NCBI RefSeq assembly: GCF_004104075.1
Contig: NZ_QOVK01000007.1
Span: 109,557 to 173,556, forward strand
DNA length: 64,000 nt
Direction: 5' to 3'
Origin: Leeuwenhoekiella polynyae
GTDB taxonomy: Bacteria > Bacteroidota > Bacteroidia > Flavobacteriales > Flavobacteriaceae
Below are positions 52,763 to 61,575 of the stretch, one piece after another (position 1 is the stretch's first letter; each line of letters starts with the position of its first letter). The position numbers were made by a program, and so were the translations under genes. The notes under the pieces were generated by a model. That model did no database searches. It was not told where the DNA came from and saw nothing but the letters and a program-made list of their open reading frames with translations.

Positions 52763-52763
52763 A

Positions 52764-52794
52764 AAAAACCGCCTCAGTGTTTGAGGCGGTTTTT
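52764..52794. terminator. intrinsic terminator after DUF2853 gene (bidirectional shape)
   Basis: Thirteen-base stem AAAAACCGCCTCA/TGAGGCGGTTTTT with a five-base loop and A/T runs on both sides; it ends the minus-strand DUF2853 unit. Confidence 0.85.
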
Positions 52795-52817
52795 CAATAT
52801 TTTAAATACAGTAATTA

Positions 52818-53159
52818 CTAACTGTAAACTTCTTCTTTACTAAAATGCTTAGTCAGTAAATAATACACGACTGCACGGTATTTATTACGGTTAGAAGTAC
52901 CATAGTCTTCTAATACTTTCTTGATACCTTCCATCAATGCCGGACCGTCACTTAAACCTAATTTTTTGATTAGAAAGTTATTTTTTACAGTTTCTAATTC
53001 TGATTCACTTCCTCCGGAAACTGTTGAAGAATCTTTGTTATAAATTGAAGGACCACAACCAATGGTTACCTTGGTTAACAAATCCAAATCTGCATCGACA
53101 CCTAATTTTTCTTTAAGGTCTGCTGCATATTTAGCAATCATTTCATCTCTTTTACTCAT
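52818..53159 (-). CDS. DUF2853 family protein
   Basis: 113-residue small soluble protein of the DUF2853 family: KRDEMIAKYAADLKEKLGVD at the start, then DLLTKVTIGCGPSIYNKDS and a C-terminal NKYRAVVYYLLTKHFSKEE. It is probably helical; function not established. Single minus-strand gene 68 bases downstream of menD with its own terminator. No signal peptide or membrane segment. Confidence 0.82.
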   Translation of the reverse strand: MSKRDEMIAKYAADLKEKLGVDADLDLLTKVTIGCGPSIYNKDSSTVSGGSESELETVKNNFLIKKLGLSDGPALMEGIKKVLEDYGTSNRNKYRAVVYYLLTKHFSKEEVYS

Positions 53160-53227
53160 GAGGATACTTAATTTTTAGTGGATTAAATTATTTAACTTCT
53201 TTAAAGATACATAAAATTAAAAAAAAG

Positions 53228-54943
53228 TTATCTGATGTAATCAAAGTAACTCAACAAGATACGGTCATTTTCTAGTCTAGGTGTTTTGATTTCAAGAAGA
53301 CAGGGCTTGCTCTTTTCAGCATAAAAATCCTGCTGTGCCTGTATGAGCTCTTCTTCAGTTGCTGCGGTAAAATAACGCAAGCCAAACATCTTACAAAGAT
53401 GAGATGCATCAAGGTTATGAGTGGTTTCAAAATAGGTTTCAAAAGCCTGAGATTCTTTATCTCCCGGAAGAATTCTAAAAATCCCACCTCCACTATTATT
53501 AATCACGATTATCTTAAAATCGTTCGATAAATAAGCATTCCAGAGCCCGTTACTGTCATAAAAGAAACTGAGGTCTCCGGTGATTAAGGTTGTGGGCAAT
53601 CGAGCTGCAATTGCCGCACCTACCGCTGTAGAAGTGCTTCCGTCTATACCGCTAGTTCCACGATTACAATAAACCTTTAGGGATTTATCAATATCAAAAA
53701 GTTGCACATAACGCACGGTAGAACTGTTCCCCAGTTGCAATAAACTATTGGGCCTGAGCTCTTTTAAAACCAAATCAAAAGCTTTAAAATCACACCAGGT
53801 CATTTGATCTGTATAGGCTTTATGCATCGCATCTCTGCGTTCTCGAACTTCAAGCCAATCTGATTGATAATTACTTGCTACCGGCTGTGCCTGCTCTAAG
53901 AATCTGGACCAGAAAAAATTAACCGGCATTTTAAAATGCTTATTGAGACAGAAATAAGTATCGTAAGCTTTCTTGGGATCTATATGCCAATGCTCTTGCG
54001 GCTGATAATTGCGTAAAAAAGCTTTTATCTTTTTTGAGATTACCATTCCGCCTAAAGTCACAAGAATTTCAGGTTGCAGATCTTTAAAACCGGCATCGTC
54101 TAGCGAACCAATTATATTATCTGTTCGGGTAAAGAAATTAGGATGATGGAGATTAGACGTTGTTTCAGTAAAAACCAAAACACTTGGATCTTCGCCTAAC
54201 CGATTCAAAAATTCCTGCTCAATGGTATTGGGGTGCAATACACCTATCAACACCAGTTTCCGCTTGGCTTTATTCCATTTAGAAAGAAAAGGCACTAATT
54301 GATCATCGGTAAGTTCAATGGCTTTGGGTTGCTGATCTACCAGAATAGGATTTACCAATTTTTCTTCGGTCGTATTATAGAGCGGCTCATAAAACGGAAC
54401 ATTGATATGAATCGGCCCCTTTCCTACTAATGCTTCATTGAGCGCTTTATTGATTTCTTGCTGATTGTGCTTGGTGACCTCCCGCTGCTTCTGAATTAAC
54501 TTCGGATCTGTCAACGGAGTATCTGGCACAGATTCAGAATATAAATTAGCCGAATATAAAATGTGATTTTCAAATACATTACGCTGACGAATGGTCTGAC
54601 CATCTCCTATATCTATACGCTCAATTGGACGATCTGCTGAAATAACCACAAGCGGAATATCGCTGTAAAAAGCCTCTGAAATTGCAGGATAATAATTTAA
54701 AACTGCACTACCGGAAGTACAGCAAACGGCTACCGGTTTTTGCAATTGCTGCGCGAGACCTAATGCAAAAAATGCTGCAGAGCGCTCGTCAACTATACTG
54801 TAAGTATAAATGTCAGGATGGTGTGTAAAACCTATGGTGAGTGGAGCATTACGCGATCCCGGAGATATAACGACATGGTTGATGCCTTTTTCTAAACAAA
54901 GCAAAACCACAGACTGTGCGATGGGTATACTAGAATATTTCAT
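53228..54943 (-). CDS. menD: 2-succinyl-5-enolpyruvyl-6-hydroxy-3-cyclohexene-1-carboxylate synthase
   Basis: 571-residue ThDP enzyme that joins isochorismate and 2-oxoglutarate in menaquinone synthesis. The three domains are visible: N-terminal VISPGSRNAPLTIGFTHH and VDERSAAFFALGLAQ with the catalytic Glu region, middle domain (LVFTETTSNLHHPNFF), and C-terminal ThDP motif GDLSFFYDSNGLWNAYL with VINNSGGGIFRILPG. Length is near normal. It is 31 bases downstream of menF in the minus-strand thioesterase - menF - menD unit. Confidence 0.95.
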   Translation of the reverse strand: MKYSSIPIAQSVVLLCLEKGINHVVISPGSRNAPLTIGFTHHPDIYTYSIVDERSAAFFALGLAQQLQKPVAVCCTSGSAVLNYYPAISEAFYSDIPLVVISADRPIERIDIGDGQTIRQRNVFENHILYSANLYSESVPDTPLTDPKLIQKQREVTKHNQQEINKALNEALVGKGPIHINVPFYEPLYNTTEEKLVNPILVDQQPKAIELTDDQLVPFLSKWNKAKRKLVLIGVLHPNTIEQEFLNRLGEDPSVLVFTETTSNLHHPNFFTRTDNIIGSLDDAGFKDLQPEILVTLGGMVISKKIKAFLRNYQPQEHWHIDPKKAYDTYFCLNKHFKMPVNFFWSRFLEQAQPVASNYQSDWLEVRERRDAMHKAYTDQMTWCDFKAFDLVLKELRPNSLLQLGNSSTVRYVQLFDIDKSLKVYCNRGTSGIDGSTSTAVGAAIAARLPTTLITGDLSFFYDSNGLWNAYLSNDFKIIVINNSGGGIFRILPGDKESQAFETYFETTHNLDASHLCKMFGLRYFTAATEEELIQAQQDFYAEKSKPCLLEIKTPRLENDRILLSYFDYIR

Positions 54944-54974
54944 TTAATCACAAAAATACAACAAAGCAAAAGCC

Positions 54975-56087
54975 TTACAGAGCACTCGCAATAGTTTGTG
55001 CTTTATTTACCGTTTCTTGCCATTCAAGCTTAGGGTTTGAAGCCGCGGTGATGCCGCCACCTATATAAATAAGCGCCTTAGAATCTGTGTATTGCATACA
55101 CCTTAGATTTACAAAAAGCTTGGTTTCGTTTTTTAAAGTCTTATAGGCCAGATTTTCAACATTACGTCGCGATCTTTTCTTTGAAGTGTCTCTAAGAATA
55201 TTGAGTTCGCCCAGAAAACCGGTGTAAAACGCTCTATCATAGTTTTCCTCCTGTATAATAAAGTCTTTAGCTAAATCTCGTGGTAAACCACAAACAGCCG
55301 GTGTGGGATGCAAAGCTTTTAATAAAGACTTTAGATTTTGACCTTCGGTATTAAATGTTCCTGAGATCAACGTGCGCAAATGCAATAAAGTTCCGGCTTG
55401 GTGAGTTTCCAGATCACCTACATGTAAGGAGCGTAAATCAAAAGCTTGCAAATTGGTCACAATCTCATCAGTGACTAGTTGTTGCTCGTGAATTTCTTTA
55501 TCACCCCAATTTACAGCTAAAGAACCTGTAAATTTTTGAGTTCCCGCGAGTGCCATGGTTTCAAATTTTCTTCCCTTTAACGACAACAACGTTTCAGGTG
55601 TTGCGCCTAGCCAGGTTCCCACATGAGGGTGATGCCATATATAGACAAAGGCTGTCTTATAATTAAACAGAAGTCTTTTAAATATAGTGATGGGATTTAC
55701 GTTTTCAATTTCCTGACTTTGCTCCCGCGAAAGCACCACTTTTTGAAGCGTTGAATTTTGTATAGCCGCTACAGCTTTTTTTACTAATTGTATATGATCA
55801 GCTTCTGCTGCACTTTCGGTTTTAATAGTAGTGCTTTTTAAAGAAGCTCTTTCTTCTTTAAAATCTGTGGTTACTTCAGGGATCCCCGGAATCAGAATAC
55901 CAGTTTGATCCTTATCAAAAGGTGAAAAAACAAAACCTGTTTCTTCAAAGGTCTCTACTTTATGCAAAAAATTATCTTCCTGAAACAAACCATTGAGTAA
56001 GTCTGCTTCGGGTTTTCTATAAAGCACAAACGGCAAATTTTTGGCATACTGCGCATTAGCCTTGCTAAACAAGTCTTCTGTAGTCAT
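54975..56087 (-). CDS. menF: isochorismate synthase (menaquinone pathway)
   Basis: 370-residue chorismate-binding enzyme that converts chorismate to isochorismate. The C-terminal catalytic block is clear: VVLSREQSQEI, YIWHHPHVGTWLGATPETLL, MALAGTQKF, EQQLVTDEIVTNL, LHPTPAVCGLPRDLAKDFI and FYTGFLGELN with the metal glutamate, then YIGGGITAASNPKLEW. Its shorter N-terminal part is typical of MenF in this phylum. It begins one base after the thioesterase stop, so they are coupled, with menD after it. Confidence 0.94.
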   Translation of the reverse strand: MTTEDLFSKANAQYAKNLPFVLYRKPEADLLNGLFQEDNFLHKVETFEETGFVFSPFDKDQTGILIPGIPEVTTDFKEERASLKSTTIKTESAAEADHIQLVKKAVAAIQNSTLQKVVLSREQSQEIENVNPITIFKRLLFNYKTAFVYIWHHPHVGTWLGATPETLLSLKGRKFETMALAGTQKFTGSLAVNWGDKEIHEQQLVTDEIVTNLQAFDLRSLHVGDLETHQAGTLLHLRTLISGTFNTEGQNLKSLLKALHPTPAVCGLPRDLAKDFIIQEENYDRAFYTGFLGELNILRDTSKKRSRRNVENLAYKTLKNETKLFVNLRCMQYTDSKALIYIGGGITAASNPKLEWQETVNKAQTIASAL

Positions 56088-56088
56088 G

Positions 56089-56517
56089 CTATTTTTTAGA
56101 CAAAGCTATGGTAGTTAATTTTACAAGCGAAATCAATTCTTGATTTTCATTGGTGATTCGTATTTCCCACAATTGTGTGGTGCGCCCTTTATGTAAATAG
56201 ATAGCTTTAGCATAAACCAAACCTTCAGAAATACTTTTTACATGATTTGCAGAGATCTCGATTCCTCTAACAAAAACTTTTTCAACATCAAGAAACATCA
56301 TACTTGCTGCACTGCCTACACTTTCAGCTAAGGCAACAGAGGCACCCCCATGTAATACACCATCAGGCTGATGCACTTTTGAACTTACCGGCATAGACGC
56401 AGTTAAAAAGTTATCACCTATATCTATAAACTCAATATCTAAAGTTTCCATCAACGTGTTTTTGCAAATGGCGTTGCAACGCTTCAGGGCTTGCTCTTTT
56501 TGTTCTTGATTCATCAT
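56089..56517 (-). CDS. hotdog-fold thioesterase (PaaI/DHNA-CoA thioesterase-like)
   Basis: 142-residue hotdog thioesterase. The catalytic segment VLHGGASVALAESVGSAAS carries the acidic base, and the fold continues with VRGIEISANHVKSISEG and TTQLWEIRITNE. Its one-base spacing before menF supports the view that it is the 1,4-dihydroxy-2-naphthoyl-CoA hydrolase (MenI-type) of menaquinone synthesis, but PaaI-like enzymes have several acyl-CoA substrates. Start ATG 56517 or the next ATG three bases on; either is possible. Confidence 0.82.
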   Translation of the reverse strand: MMNQEQKEQALKRCNAICKNTLMETLDIEFIDIGDNFLTASMPVSSKVHQPDGVLHGGASVALAESVGSAASMMFLDVEKVFVRGIEISANHVKSISEGLVYAKAIYLHKGRTTQLWEIRITNENQELISLVKLTTIALSKK

Positions 56518-56695
56518 AAGTCTTAAAAAAAATTCTTTATTATTAGGACAATCACCAGTACTTGCTCCAAGCTTGTATTGACTATTGTTTATTTTGCAGT
56601 TGTAAAAAATAGTACAACCTATCTACTTCCATCGAATTCAGAATACTGTAAAAATTCTAATGCTACATGGCCGATAAAGATACTAAACCTAAAAG

Positions 56696-57361
56696 ATGCG
56701 TGAAGAAAAAAAGGTGAGTTATCAAACTACCAATACTTATCAAACCCTCAACGAGTTTACTGAAAAAACAAAAAATGTCTGGCTCGTTTGCCACGGTCTG
56801 GGTCATTTGAGTTCTTATTTTTTAAATCATTTTGAAAACTTGAATGCTGAGGAGAATTATATCGTAGCACCGCAAGCTCCCAGCAAATACTATCAAGACA
56901 AGCTTTATAAATATGTAGGAGCTTCTTGGATCACCCGCATTAATACTGAAGATGAAATAGAAAATGTCCTCAACTATCTGGATGCTGTTTATAAATCTGA
57001 ATTAGAGCCTAAACTTAACAGTCGTATAAATTTTGTGGTATTGGGCTTTTCGCAAGGAGTTTCAGTTGTAACACGTTGGCTGGCTTATAGAAAACAAATC
57101 TGCAATACACTCGTGCTGCATTCCGGGAGTGTGCCTAAAAACTTAAATACGGCGGATTTTAGTAAAATCAAAGACCTACAAACTTTTATTACGTATGGAT
57201 TAGAAGATGAATTCCTCACACCAAATAAACTGAAGTACGAACTTGAATTTGTTCAAAAAACATTCGGTGAAAATATTGAAAAGATTCCTTTTGAGGGAAA
57301 ACATAAAGTAAGTGGAAAAGCTATTTTACAAATAGCTGACAAATTCAAGTCTAGCACTTAA
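56696..57361 (+). CDS. alpha/beta hydrolase, phospholipase/carboxylesterase family
   Basis: 221-residue serine hydrolase. Oxyanion-hole region VWLVCHGLGHLSSYF, nucleophile elbow GFSQGVSV (GxSxG with Ser near residue 121), acid YGLEDEFLTP and the histidine of PFEGKHKVSG near the C-terminus. It belongs to the carboxylesterase group (DUF/predicted esterase) rather than MenH, despite the menaquinone neighbours. No signal peptide, so cytoplasmic. It is read on the plus strand away from the men operon. Confidence 0.85.
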   Translation: MREEKKVSYQTTNTYQTLNEFTEKTKNVWLVCHGLGHLSSYFLNHFENLNAEENYIVAPQAPSKYYQDKLYKYVGASWITRINTEDEIENVLNYLDAVYKSELEPKLNSRINFVVLGFSQGVSVVTRWLAYRKQICNTLVLHSGSVPKNLNTADFSKIKDLQTFITYGLEDEFLTPNKLKYELEFVQKTFGENIEKIPFEGKHKVSGKAILQIADKFKSST

Positions 57362-57778
57362 TCGTGTTTACTTATCTACAAAAAACTTAAATCCCTATAT
57401 TAGAAACGAATAACTCTTTCCTTTTAAAAAATGCAATACATAATAAATAGGAATAAGACTTAGAATCTAGTTTGTTTTTTCATTAGTTTTTAGTTGATAA
57501 AAGGAATCTGATTACTTAGACTCTTTCTCACTTAGCACACTCTATTTATGTAGGAAAATACTTTAAATAGCTGTTTATAAATCAGCTTAAAATGTATTTA
57601 ATCTAGTATATCTTTAGATTAAAAACAATGAAACATTCTTTTTTATCATTTTTTATACAAGTAAAATACATTTAATTAATGTACTTGTAAAAAATTAAGT
57701 GTATTTCATCGAATATAATTGCATTTAAAGGTTGAAATACGCTATATTTACGATGTTAAACAAATAAATTAACCCTCT
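57362..57778. other. long AT-rich intergenic region before LRR gene
   Basis: About 417 bases with no supported coding frame, strongly AT-rich. A candidate promoter for the LRR gene lies at 57719-57750: TTG (57719-57721), 21-base spacer and TATATTTA at 57743-57750, one mismatch to TAnnTTTG. Nothing else was recognised. Confidence 0.5.
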
Positions 57779-58504
57779 ATGAAATCAATCTTTACTTTTT
57801 TAGTAGCAGCTTTCTTAAGTTTTTCAGCTTTGGCAGAAGTTTCAAGTACACAGAAACAGGCTTTGATTGATTTATATTACGCTACTAATGGTGCTGAGTG
57901 GAACAACACATGGGACCTTAATGCTGATGTTGCAACTTGGCACGGTGTTAAAGTTGTAAACGACAATGTTGTAGGACTTAACTTAAGTATGAATAACTTA
58001 AATGGTCAATTACCAGAAAGTTTAGGTAATCTTGACGCTTTAATTTCTTTAGAATTATTTTTTAACAAAATACAAGGTTCTATTCCTGCTACTATAGGAA
58101 ACCTAAAAAAATTAAAAGTATTAGTTCTTAACGGTAATATGCTAGATGGTAAATTACCTAATACAATCTACAATCTTACAAACCTTGAGCAATTGTTACT
58201 TACTAGTAATAACCTAAGCGGTTCTTTAAGTGATGATTTAGCTAACCTTAAAAATCTTCAAGTATTAAATCTTTTTGATAATAACCTGAATGGTCAATTT
58301 CCTATGGCTGTGTTACAGTTAGATAACCTTAAAGAATTAAACTTGTCAAGCAACAAGCTTGTTGGTTTTATTCCTGACGGTCTTCATCAAATGCAAAACT
58401 TAGAAACGCTTGCATTAGCATCTAATAATTTTGAAAATCATAACGAGGGTATTGCAATCATTGAACATCTTGAAAATAATTCCAAAGTTGCTTCTAACGA
58501 ATAA
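57779..58504 (+). CDS. secreted leucine-rich-repeat protein
   Basis: 241-residue exported protein. Signal peptide (MKSIFTFLVAAFLSFSALAE) followed by a cap (KQALIDLYYATNGAEWNNTW) and about six plant-type LRR units of 24 residues with consensus LxxLxxLxLxxNxLxGxIP, for example LNGQLPESLGNLDALISLEL and LQVLNLFDNNLNGQFPMAVL. No lipobox and no C-terminal sorting domain, so it is probably periplasmic or secreted. LRR proteins bind other proteins or glycans; the ligand is unknown. It stands alone with long spacers and its own terminator. Confidence 0.85.
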   Translation: MKSIFTFLVAAFLSFSALAEVSSTQKQALIDLYYATNGAEWNNTWDLNADVATWHGVKVVNDNVVGLNLSMNNLNGQLPESLGNLDALISLELFFNKIQGSIPATIGNLKKLKVLVLNGNMLDGKLPNTIYNLTNLEQLLLTSNNLSGSLSDDLANLKNLQVLNLFDNNLNGQFPMAVLQLDNLKELNLSSNKLVGFIPDGLHQMQNLETLALASNNFENHNEGIAIIEHLENNSKVASNE

Positions 58505-58542
58505 AGATTTCCCCAAATCATAATAAATTAGTTTTAAGTTGG

Positions 58543-58577
58543 AAAAAGACCTGTTACGCAAGTACAGGTCTTTTTAT
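58543..58577 (+). terminator. intrinsic terminator after LRR gene
   Basis: Twelve-base stem AAAAAGACCTGT/ACAGGTCTTTTT with a nine-base loop and T-rich tail. Confidence 0.8.
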
Positions 58578-58844
58578 TTATTATAGCTCTCTCGTTTCAA
58601 AAGCCGCTCCTACCCTTTTGCAAAAGCTAAGACTAACTTAAGATGCTCTCCTGACATTATCTATCTAAAATGAGCTTATATTCCATACTGCTCTTCATTT
58701 ACGAACTGAACAGATGTTCTAACTTATATTGAAGTATTAACTCATTAGAAAAGCCTTTGGAATACTGCAAGGCTTTTCTAATTATAAATGTGCTGGACTA
58801 TTTAAACAGTACTCGCAAATAACAAATCACGCGTACTGAGTGAT
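58578..58844. other. intergenic spacer
   Basis: About 270 bases with no gene seen (the whole gap between LRR and PldA-like genes is 340 bases). It holds only the hairpin at 58747-58780 that probably ends the minus-strand PldA-like gene. Confidence 0.5.
58747..58780 (-). terminator. hairpin, probable terminator of PldA-like gene
   Basis: Perfect 12-base stem TAGAAAAGCCTT/AAGGCTTTTCTA with a ten-base loop, about 65 bases after the minus-strand stop; T-rich tail is weak, so confidence is moderate. Confidence 0.5.
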
Positions 58845-59867
58845 TTATTCTCGTTCTTTGGGAACCTGCAGTTTTCTAGGTTTAACCACAAATGGCGTAA
58901 ACCAATCCCATGTTAAGCCTATTGAAAATCTGGGATAATTATCTACAAAGCGATAATTGTAATCGTCATAGCCAAAATTAAAACGAGCCATAAAACCTAA
59001 ATCAGTATCCCAAGGATACAAAGTTGCGCTGGTTTCAGAACGATATATAACAGCAGAAGGGTGCACATCAGGATGCAGAAAAACACGCTGCGATATGCTA
59101 TAACGCATATTTTTAAAGTGTGCAGTAAACTCATACCAACCCTCTATCTGATGCCTGCCATAGATATCTATATCTTCTGGGTTGTAACCACCAAATTGAA
59201 AAGCACCTAAAAATCGGTTGTGATACAATTGATACGCCAGCGTAAAGGAATGCGAACGCAACGGATAATTAGCTTCATCAAAGGTATTGATCCGGTAATT
59301 TAAAGAAACACGCGTTAAATTGGTTGAAAAATTTCCAGAAGATCTATTGAGCAATGCTGCCAAATCTGTATCGTCTGTTATGGCATCATATAAAGCGCTA
59401 CTTTCATCAGAATTATCTTCAAACTCCTCACTAAAAGCCGATTTACTTTGCCCGTTAGAATAATGGCCCGTTTCTATCGCTGCAGTAAGAAAATTATTGT
59501 TTTTGGTCTTTATTATAGATTGCCAACCAATAAATGCTTTGTAAGAAGGTGTTTTTACCGGTTTAGAGTTTTCGTCATAAATACGTAAATGCGGCTGAAT
59601 ACTCAGATAAACAGCATCACCTGCTACAATAGTATCTCTGTTAAGCGCATCGCGTATATCGTTATATATACTGTAATAAACCACAGGTTTAGCTTCAAGT
59701 AAAATTCTTTCGTAAGGATTATTTCCTGTACCGGCAGCAAGAAAAGGGCGCTCTGCGATGGGAAAATAATCTTTAAAACCGTTAGAAGAACGGTTATTTT
59801 GAGCCTTTGCCACACTTGTGATCAGCAAGACCAAAAGTGCTAAAGTGAGTTGTAAATTATTTTGCAT
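58845..59867 (-). CDS. outer-membrane phospholipase A-like protein
   Basis: 340-residue exported protein. Signal peptide MQNNLQLTLALLVLLITSVA, cut before KAQNNR. The OMPLA-like active-site motif HYSNGQ (His and Ser-Asn-Gly) appears in IETGHYSNGQSKSAF near residue 140, the arrangement seen in PldA (NHDSNGR), and beta strands follow (LTRVSLNYRINTFD, WYEFTAHFKNMRYSISQRV, FSIGLTWDWFTPFV). It is therefore probably a calcium-dependent A1/A2 phospholipase of the outer membrane, or a barrel that has kept the motif; length is slightly larger than E. coli PldA. Confidence 0.65.
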   Translation of the reverse strand: MQNNLQLTLALLVLLITSVAKAQNNRSSNGFKDYFPIAERPFLAAGTGNNPYERILLEAKPVVYYSIYNDIRDALNRDTIVAGDAVYLSIQPHLRIYDENSKPVKTPSYKAFIGWQSIIKTKNNNFLTAAIETGHYSNGQSKSAFSEEFEDNSDESSALYDAITDDTDLAALLNRSSGNFSTNLTRVSLNYRINTFDEANYPLRSHSFTLAYQLYHNRFLGAFQFGGYNPEDIDIYGRHQIEGWYEFTAHFKNMRYSISQRVFLHPDVHPSAVIYRSETSATLYPWDTDLGFMARFNFGYDDYNYRFVDNYPRFSIGLTWDWFTPFVVKPRKLQVPKERE

Positions 59868-59904
59868 AAAGTGAGGGTCTATAAATTATGGATAAACTAC
59901 TTCC

Positions 59905-59990
59905 GGCAAGCCCGCGAAGCATTAAACTGAACAATACGTTTTTAAAACAAAACAAGTCTCGGAACAGTTAAATCTCGATTATCGAGTAAA
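59905..59990. repeat. 86-bp intergenic repeat, copy A
   Basis: Begins GGCAAGCCCGC and ends CTCGATTATCGAGTAAA. Nine differences to copy B over 86 bases (about 90 percent identical), same length, copies 149 bases apart. Contains the palindrome CTCGATTATCGAG. Confidence 0.8.
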
Positions 59991-60053
59991 GTTGCAAAGA
60001 TCCATGTTCTTAGCATTTGTTTTTAAGATTAATTTGAGTAAACACTCCTTAGG

Positions 60054-60139
60054 GGCAAGCCCGCAAAACATTAAACTGAACAATACATTTTTAGATCGAG
60101 ACAAGTCTCGGAGCATTTAAATCTCGATTATCGAGTAAA
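60054..60139. repeat. 86-bp intergenic repeat, copy B
   Basis: Direct repeat of copy A. In addition to CTCGATTATCGAG it has GAGACAAGTCTC, a second inverted repeat that is degraded in copy A, so B may be closer to the ancestral form. Confidence 0.8.
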
Positions 60140-60365
60140 CTCCACAGAATACAAGCTGTTTCATTAATACTAGCAGAAAAAGTATAGGTAATTCAGAACT
60201 AGATGAAACACTGTGTATCTCGAACAGTCTTTTACTATAAATAGCTGAAATAACTGTATTTTTGAATTTAAGCCCTACTTGAATAATTGGGCATCATATT
60301 TGAAAATAGATTATTTATATTCTTAGACACTCATTTTTTCATTATAAATACTGAAAATACCCCGT

Positions 60366-60869
60366 ATGAAATTTAAACACATTGCTTGTATTCTTTTTAT
60401 AACCCTTTCTATGACGCTTTCTGCTCAGGGAACTGTTGCGCATATTAATATGGAAGAAGTCATCAACAGTATGCCGCTAGGGGCTGAAGCTGATGCAGAA
60501 CTCAACCGACTCAAGCAAGCGTACCAACGTGATTTTGAAACTTCGTACCGTGAATATCAGGCACAATTTGTAAAGTTTGAAGATGAGGCCTCTACTCTAT
60601 CTCCTGAAGAAAAGGAAAAACGAAAAAGTGATCTCGAACTTATTGAGCGCAACTTAGCACAAACTCAGCAAAACATAGATAAACAACTCGCCGAAAAACG
60701 CGAACTCCTCTACGCTCCTGTAAAGCAAAAAGCCAAAGACCTAGTGACTAAGATCGCAGATAATCTGGGATTTTTATACGTGTTAGACTCTTCTAAAGAT
60801 GCTGGTCTGGTTATGGCAAAGGGCAAAGATTTAATGCCTGAAGTTAAACGCGCATTGGGACTTAATTAG
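60366..60869 (+). CDS. OmpH/Skp-family periplasmic chaperone
   Basis: 167-residue secreted protein. Signal peptide (MKFKHIACILFITLSMTLSA) followed by the Skp start QGTVAHINMEEVINSMP, a long coiled coil (EKRKSDLELIERNLAQTQQN), and a C-terminal LGFLYVLDSSKDAGLV that resembles the conserved C-terminal strand. Skp-like proteins hold outer-membrane proteins in the periplasm before BAM insertion. Single plus-strand gene with a hairpin after it. Confidence 0.9.
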   Translation: MKFKHIACILFITLSMTLSAQGTVAHINMEEVINSMPLGAEADAELNRLKQAYQRDFETSYREYQAQFVKFEDEASTLSPEEKEKRKSDLELIERNLAQTQQNIDKQLAEKRELLYAPVKQKAKDLVTKIADNLGFLYVLDSSKDAGLVMAKGKDLMPEVKRALGLN

Positions 60870-60884
60870 AGTACCTTCTAAAAT

Positions 60885-60918
60885 AATTGGTTAGTTATAC
60901 AATAGTGAACCAATTTTT
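60885..60918 (+). terminator. probable terminator after ompH
   Basis: Eight-base stem AATTGGTT/AACCAATT with a 15-base loop and a T5 run. Confidence 0.6.
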
Positions 60919-61575
60919 GCGTCGATGAAAACTTTAGTATACTTAAGATACATTTCCTATTCCGGTATTTTACACGAAGTATAAAATCCTGAGGGCTCCG
61001 TAAAACTTTTGTAGTTCCCTAGCGCGCATATCTCCTAAAGATTAAGAATAAAGAAATAGCTCGTTGTTCTAGATTCTAACTTGACAAGACTTGAAAACTA
61101 GCTTATATTTACAATTAGTCATCCGCTTTTTAAATCCATAAAAGCTTCTAAAAAACTGAATTAAAAGGTTGTTTGCATTACCCCCCTACTTTCCCCATAC
61201 TTCACTCAAGGTTCACCCGGGGTTCACCCGTAGATCACCCGAGGATAAGGCATACCTAAGGCTGGTAAAACACCTAGCTCACATAACCAAACTACTCAAC
61301 AGCTCTAATAGAGGCTCCTACTTAAAGTACTAAATTGCAATGCCAAACAAACAGATAGTTTTGAATAGAAGTAAATGGATATAGCAAAGAGGATTTGGTA
61401 GATGGTAGGTATTTATCCAACTCCCCGAGTTTATCAGGATCTTATTAATGATTACTAATTAGCAACTCAAAATCAATTACAACTTCAACTTGATTATTTT
61501 TAAGCTTTTGCGGAAATCCTCAAGAGTGATATGTAATAATTTTTTACTTTTAGGTATCATGTATTTTTGAAAACT
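60919..61575. other. long intergenic region without recognised genes
   Basis: About 657 bases of AT-rich sequence with no supported coding frame. It holds the 11-bp phased array at 61189-61250 and leads into a broken coding remnant at 61576-61775. Confidence 0.5.
61189..61250. repeat. 11-bp phased degenerate tandem array
   Basis: Successive 11-base units: TTTCCCCATAC, TTCACTCAAGG, TTCACCCGGGG, TTCACCCGTAG, ATCACCCGAGG, ATAAGG. The core is TTCACCC. The period is close to one helical turn and not a multiple of three, so it is not a coding repeat. Confidence 0.6.

Larger units (their letters stand above)
59868..60365. other. long intergenic region with paired repeats
   Basis: About 498 bases between PldA-like and OmpH genes. 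It contains two 86-bp copies of a repeat (59905-59990 and 60054-60139) and an exact TATTTTTG motif at 60257-60264 that might start transcription of ompH about 100 bases further on. No reading frame of note. Confidence 0.55.

Noticed and set aside
56696..57361. Alpha/beta hydrolase as MenH
   Set aside because: Its nucleophile motif and length fit the carboxylesterase group, and it is divergent from the men operon; MenH assignment is not supported.
59905..60139. Two 86-bp repeats as a CRISPR array
   Set aside because: Only two copies, unit far longer than CRISPR repeats, spacer about 63 bases and no cas genes nearby.
61211..61219. tRNA-like T-arm GTTCACCCG
   Set aside because: It is part of the 11-bp tandem array; no cloverleaf or anticodon stem can be drawn around it.
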